Shown here one piece after another: positions 6,059 through 8,032 of a stretch of 8,032 nt of DNA (position 1 is the first letter of the stretch; every line of letters begins with the position of its first letter). The notes beneath the pieces are model-generated. The model was not told the origin of the DNA. It ran no database searches and was given only the letters and a program-made list of their open reading frames with translations. The position numbers and the translations under genes are program-made. The DNA is taken from assembly GCA_025936955.1 (NCBI GenBank), contig JAICSL010000063.1, forward strand, positions 1 to 8,032, written 5' to 3'. Source of the DNA: Nitrososphaeraceae archaeon. GTDB taxonomy: Archaea; Thermoproteota; Nitrososphaeria; Nitrososphaerales; Nitrososphaeraceae.

Positions 6059-7075
6059 ATGACCAAATATTCACGAAGATTGCAGAAAATAGGCAGTAGC
6101 TTATTAATCTCATTGCCCAGTGAATGGATTAAAAATAATAATTTAAGGAAAGGTAGCATTATAACAATTGAGATCAATAATGATAGCTCCATCTCTTTAT
6201 TTCCTCCGGAGATAGCTAGTGGAGAGGTGAAAGAGGTAACTATTCCTTATCATTCAACGTCAATGGATAGTATTGTAAATCAAATCTATGGTGCATATCT
6301 ACTAGGATATGATTATATACGCATTAGAGGAATATCCTCTATAAAATTTGAGGATCGCGACACTATAAAATATGCAATGCGAAAGCTTGTCGGTTTGGAA
6401 ATTGTCGATGAAGATGGATCTAATATTACTTCGCAATTCTTACTGGATGCCACCACCCTAGACGCGGCAAAAATTCTAAGAAGAATGAACTCGATAGTCG
6501 CAGGAATGTGTAGAGATATTATGGCTGGACTTCGAGTTAAAGAAAATAACATGGAAAAATTAATCATACATAGGGATGATGAAGTTGATCGACAATACTT
6601 TTTACTTGTAAGGTTGATACGAAGTGCAATGTTAAATCAAAGATTAGCTCATAAGCTTAACTTAAGTAATATTGATATTCTGGATTACAGAATTGCAGCT
6701 AATCATCTTGAAAGCGCAGGTGATTATATTACAGATTTTGCATTAGCAATACCTCAGATTTCTCACATACGACTAGTTAATGAAATTACTGATGCAGGAT
6801 TGTTGATTGAAAAAATGCAAGAAAAATCTGTTTCTGCGTTTGTCAATAAGAATAGAACAGAATACATTGAAATTGTTAAGATATATAACAAATTTAATGA
6901 GATTATGAATTCCATAAAGGAATTATCTGCAAACATGGAATCAAGAAATAATACTCAATCAACTATTGCAATTCTTAATTCTATTTATTCATTAGATAAA
7001 ATTGCAAGATGTTGGGTCGATGTAGCTGATTTGGTTAAACCAGTACATTTAACGGCACCGTTAACTGGCGCCTAA
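6059..7075 (+). CDS. AbrB-like DNA-binding domain fused to PhoU-type domain (PhoU-family regulator)
   Basis: The 338-residue protein has two parts. Residues 1-48 form an AbrB/MazE/SpoVT-like swapped-hairpin DNA-binding domain, with the typical RRLQKIGSSLLISLPSEWIK start (6-25) and KGSIITIEI strand (31-39). Residues about 65-330 are mostly helical and match PhoU-like architecture: two acidic repeats that resemble PhoU metal-binding helices appear at HRDDEVDRQYF (171-181) and HLESAGDYITDF (216-227), and a weaker echo at LDKIARCWVDVADL (312-325). PhoU proteins modulate phosphate uptake and PhoR/PhoB-type signalling in bacteria; the archaeal AbrB-PhoU fusions probably bind DNA directly, but their targets are little known. 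No Pst transporter gene is visible here. It is divergent from the CoA operon across 71 bp, so autoregulation and control of that operon are both possible. The ATG at 6059 places the AbrB motif at the normal distance from the N-terminus. Family assignment is firm; ligand and targets are inference. Confidence 0.85.
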   Translation: MTKYSRRLQKIGSSLLISLPSEWIKNNNLRKGSIITIEINNDSSISLFPPEIASGEVKEVTIPYHSTSMDSIVNQIYGAYLLGYDYIRIRGISSIKFEDRDTIKYAMRKLVGLEIVDEDGSNITSQFLLDATTLDAAKILRRMNSIVAGMCRDIMAGLRVKENNMEKLIIHRDDEVDRQYFLLVRLIRSAMLNQRLAHKLNLSNIDILDYRIAANHLESAGDYITDFALAIPQISHIRLVNEITDAGLLIEKMQEKSVSAFVNKNRTEYIEIVKIYNKFNEIMNSIKELSANMESRNNTQSTIAILNSIYSLDKIARCWVDVADLVKPVHLTAPLTGA

Positions 7076-7384
7076 TTATAACATCTAATAATAGTTATGA
7101 ATTTAGACACAAGTCTTTTTAACACTGGATTTAGGTATATAAAGGTCTGAATTATTGACCCACCGAATTCTCATAATATCAAAAAGAAGCTATAGATGCA
7201 TTTTGGTTCACCATATTTTGAAATTGATGCATTTATTCTCATATATCCGTCATAAAATTAATTCAATATTCTTTGAATTAGATATATTAATAGAAATATA
7301 AACATACTAAACTAAAAAGTTACATATTTTCTCCATTAAAACAATATAGTGATTTATATTTTTTCAATCTTTTTAAGTAAAATA
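7076..7384. other. AT-rich non-coding region after the AbrB-PhoU gene
   Basis: No reading frame here carries a recognisable protein; the longest pieces are under 30 codons. A T5 run at 7116-7120 may end the upstream transcript. A plus-strand TATATAAA at 7136-7143 is a good-looking TATA box with no convincing gene after it; the first ATG (7196) encodes only 19 residues. T-rich stretches lie at about 7357-7374. GATGCATTT occurs twice (7195-7203 and 7226-7234). I see no tRNA, snoRNA or strong hairpin. Confidence 0.5.
7116..7120 (+). terminator. Possible poly-T terminator of the AbrB-PhoU gene
   Basis: A run of five T lies 41 nt after the stop codon. Archaeal RNA polymerase commonly stops at such runs without needing a hairpin. 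Runs of this length are frequent in AT-rich DNA, so the call is weak. Confidence 0.25.
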
Positions 7385-8032
7385 ATTACCATTGTGCTCG
7401 TATCTGATCTGTCCTAGACAAAGCCTTAAAATTGTTAATGTAAATACTCCATTTCAGCATCAAACAAACTTTCGTAGTAATATAATTCTCACGACATTTA
7501 TCTATTCAAATCAGTTGAATAACTTGGTCTTAGAATTATTACAATGTAATATATGAGGTTCATTTCCAGACCTAGCAAGAGTATAATATTTGGCAATTGT
7601 ATTAACTACTGCCGCATTGTTCTTCCTTTTTCATACGGATTTGCAAACATAGTTGTATCAATATTATGATCTAAAAGACATTCTCTGGAATTGCCTATTT
7701 CATAATTTAACTTATTTACAGATAACCTGTTTAAACCCATGTGATCATACTATGTGCTTGCATTTTATGTCCTTCTTTTTGCAGATTCATTAGGTCACTC
7801 CAACTCATCTGCGCTACTCATTTCCCTGCAAAGTTTACAATATCACTTGAAGCCATCTGCTCTGCTGTTTTTACTATGCAGTTGCAGACAACAATGAAAT
7901 ACCTCTTATCTTCATATTTATCTAAAGTTGGTCTGGTGTTTGTATATTGATTGTTATAACCATCGTCGAAAGTTAAAATTATTATTTTAATCTTGCCAGA
8001 AGTCTGGAAAATTGTCCGTTCGCAATAATAGG
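7385..8032 (-). pseudogene. Decayed polysaccharide deacetylase (NodB / carbohydrate esterase 4 family), start beyond window
   Basis: Reading the minus strand from 8030 gives 70 open codons including KIIILTFDDGYNNQY, the NodB motif-1 signature (the two Asp of FDDG at 7967-7962), then LDKYEDKRYFIVVCN. A TGA at 7820-7818 interrupts it, but the same frame continues with MSWSDLMNLQKEGH, typical of the family, to HSM (7754-7746). There the frame shifts: one lost base turns an expected His-Ser-Met-Asn-His zinc motif into nonsense. The second frame runs 7743-7609 with LNYEIGNSRECLLDHNID and FANPYEKGR. A second single-base loss near 7620 moves the reading to the third frame, with NAAVVNTIAKYY and LARSGNEP, which stops at 7513-7511. 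Weaker fragments follow: FDAEM near 7464 and GQIRYEHNGN at 7414-7385. Intact members are secreted or surface metal-dependent esterases that remove acetyl groups from polysaccharides. With all three frames used and three or more lesions, this copy cannot be functional. Confidence 0.85.

Noticed and set aside
5988..6113. Membrane-anchor-like N-terminal extension of pantoate kinase
   Set aside because: It is translated promoter DNA plus antisense of the divergent gene's start; it holds both TATA boxes and has no counterpart in the family.
6313..6567. Minus-strand 84-codon frame inside the AbrB-PhoU gene
   Set aside because: Antisense shadow; the plus-strand protein has clear domain structure across this interval.
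7177..7260. Minus-strand 27-codon open stretch (begins FYDGYMRINASISKYGEPK)
   Set aside because: It looked briefly like a protein fragment, but I cannot match it to a family and open stretches of this length are expected by chance.
7741..7950. Plus-strand 69-codon frame in the right-hand non-coding region
   Set aside because: It is antisense to the deacetylase relic, is Cys/Leu-rich without a known motif, and has no TATA box at the right distance that I can support.

Overview
The window looks like AT-rich archaeal chromosome, most likely from an ammonia-oxidising archaeon (Nitrososphaeria, formerly Thaumarchaeota). The main evidence is an archaeal-only coenzyme A module: pantoate kinase plus phosphopantothenate synthetase in place of bacterial PanC and pantothenate kinase. 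Supporting evidence is TATA-like boxes about 25-35 nt upstream of several start codons, with no Shine-Dalgarno sequence (as in leaderless archaeal genes), a protein fusing an AbrB-type DNA-binding domain to a PhoU domain, and a NodB-type deacetylase relic of a kind I associate with soil Nitrososphaerales. The low GC and the long non-coding stretch would suit a Nitrosocosmicus-like lineage, but the genus is a guess.

Layout, left to right. Bases 1-887 (minus) hold the first 295 residues of a class V PLP aminotransferase, cut by the window edge. It is divergent, across 89 bp, from an M24-family Xaa-Pro peptidase (977-2056, plus). A 73-bp convergent gap follows. Then a minus-strand operon runs from 5987 down to 2130: pantoate kinase (PoK), phosphopantothenate synthetase (PPS), panB and coaBC, with gaps or overlaps of 7, about 10 and -11 bp. 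A 71-bp divergent promoter region (5988-6058) separates this operon from an AbrB-PhoU regulator gene (6059-7075, plus). The last ~960 bp hold no intact gene, but the minus strand from 8032 to about 7385 carries a decayed polysaccharide deacetylase (NodB/CE4) pseudogene broken by stops and frameshifts.

How the genes work together. PanB makes ketopantoate. A ketopantoate reductase, not present here, would make pantoate. PoK phosphorylates pantoate, PPS joins 4-phosphopantoate to beta-alanine, and CoaBC adds cysteine and decarboxylates to 4'-phosphopantetheine. CoaD and CoaE activities must be encoded elsewhere. The AbrB-PhoU protein is a plausible but unproven regulator of the shared promoter.

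The most useful corrections and discoveries are: the PoK start should be moved to a GTG at 5987, which removes a spurious membrane-like N-terminus; the PoK/regulator promoter contains two back-to-back TATA boxes and a perfect 11-bp tandem repeat; and the right-hand 'intergenic' region is a deacetylase pseudogene. I see no CRISPR array, rRNA, tRNA, insertion sequence or wholly new system.
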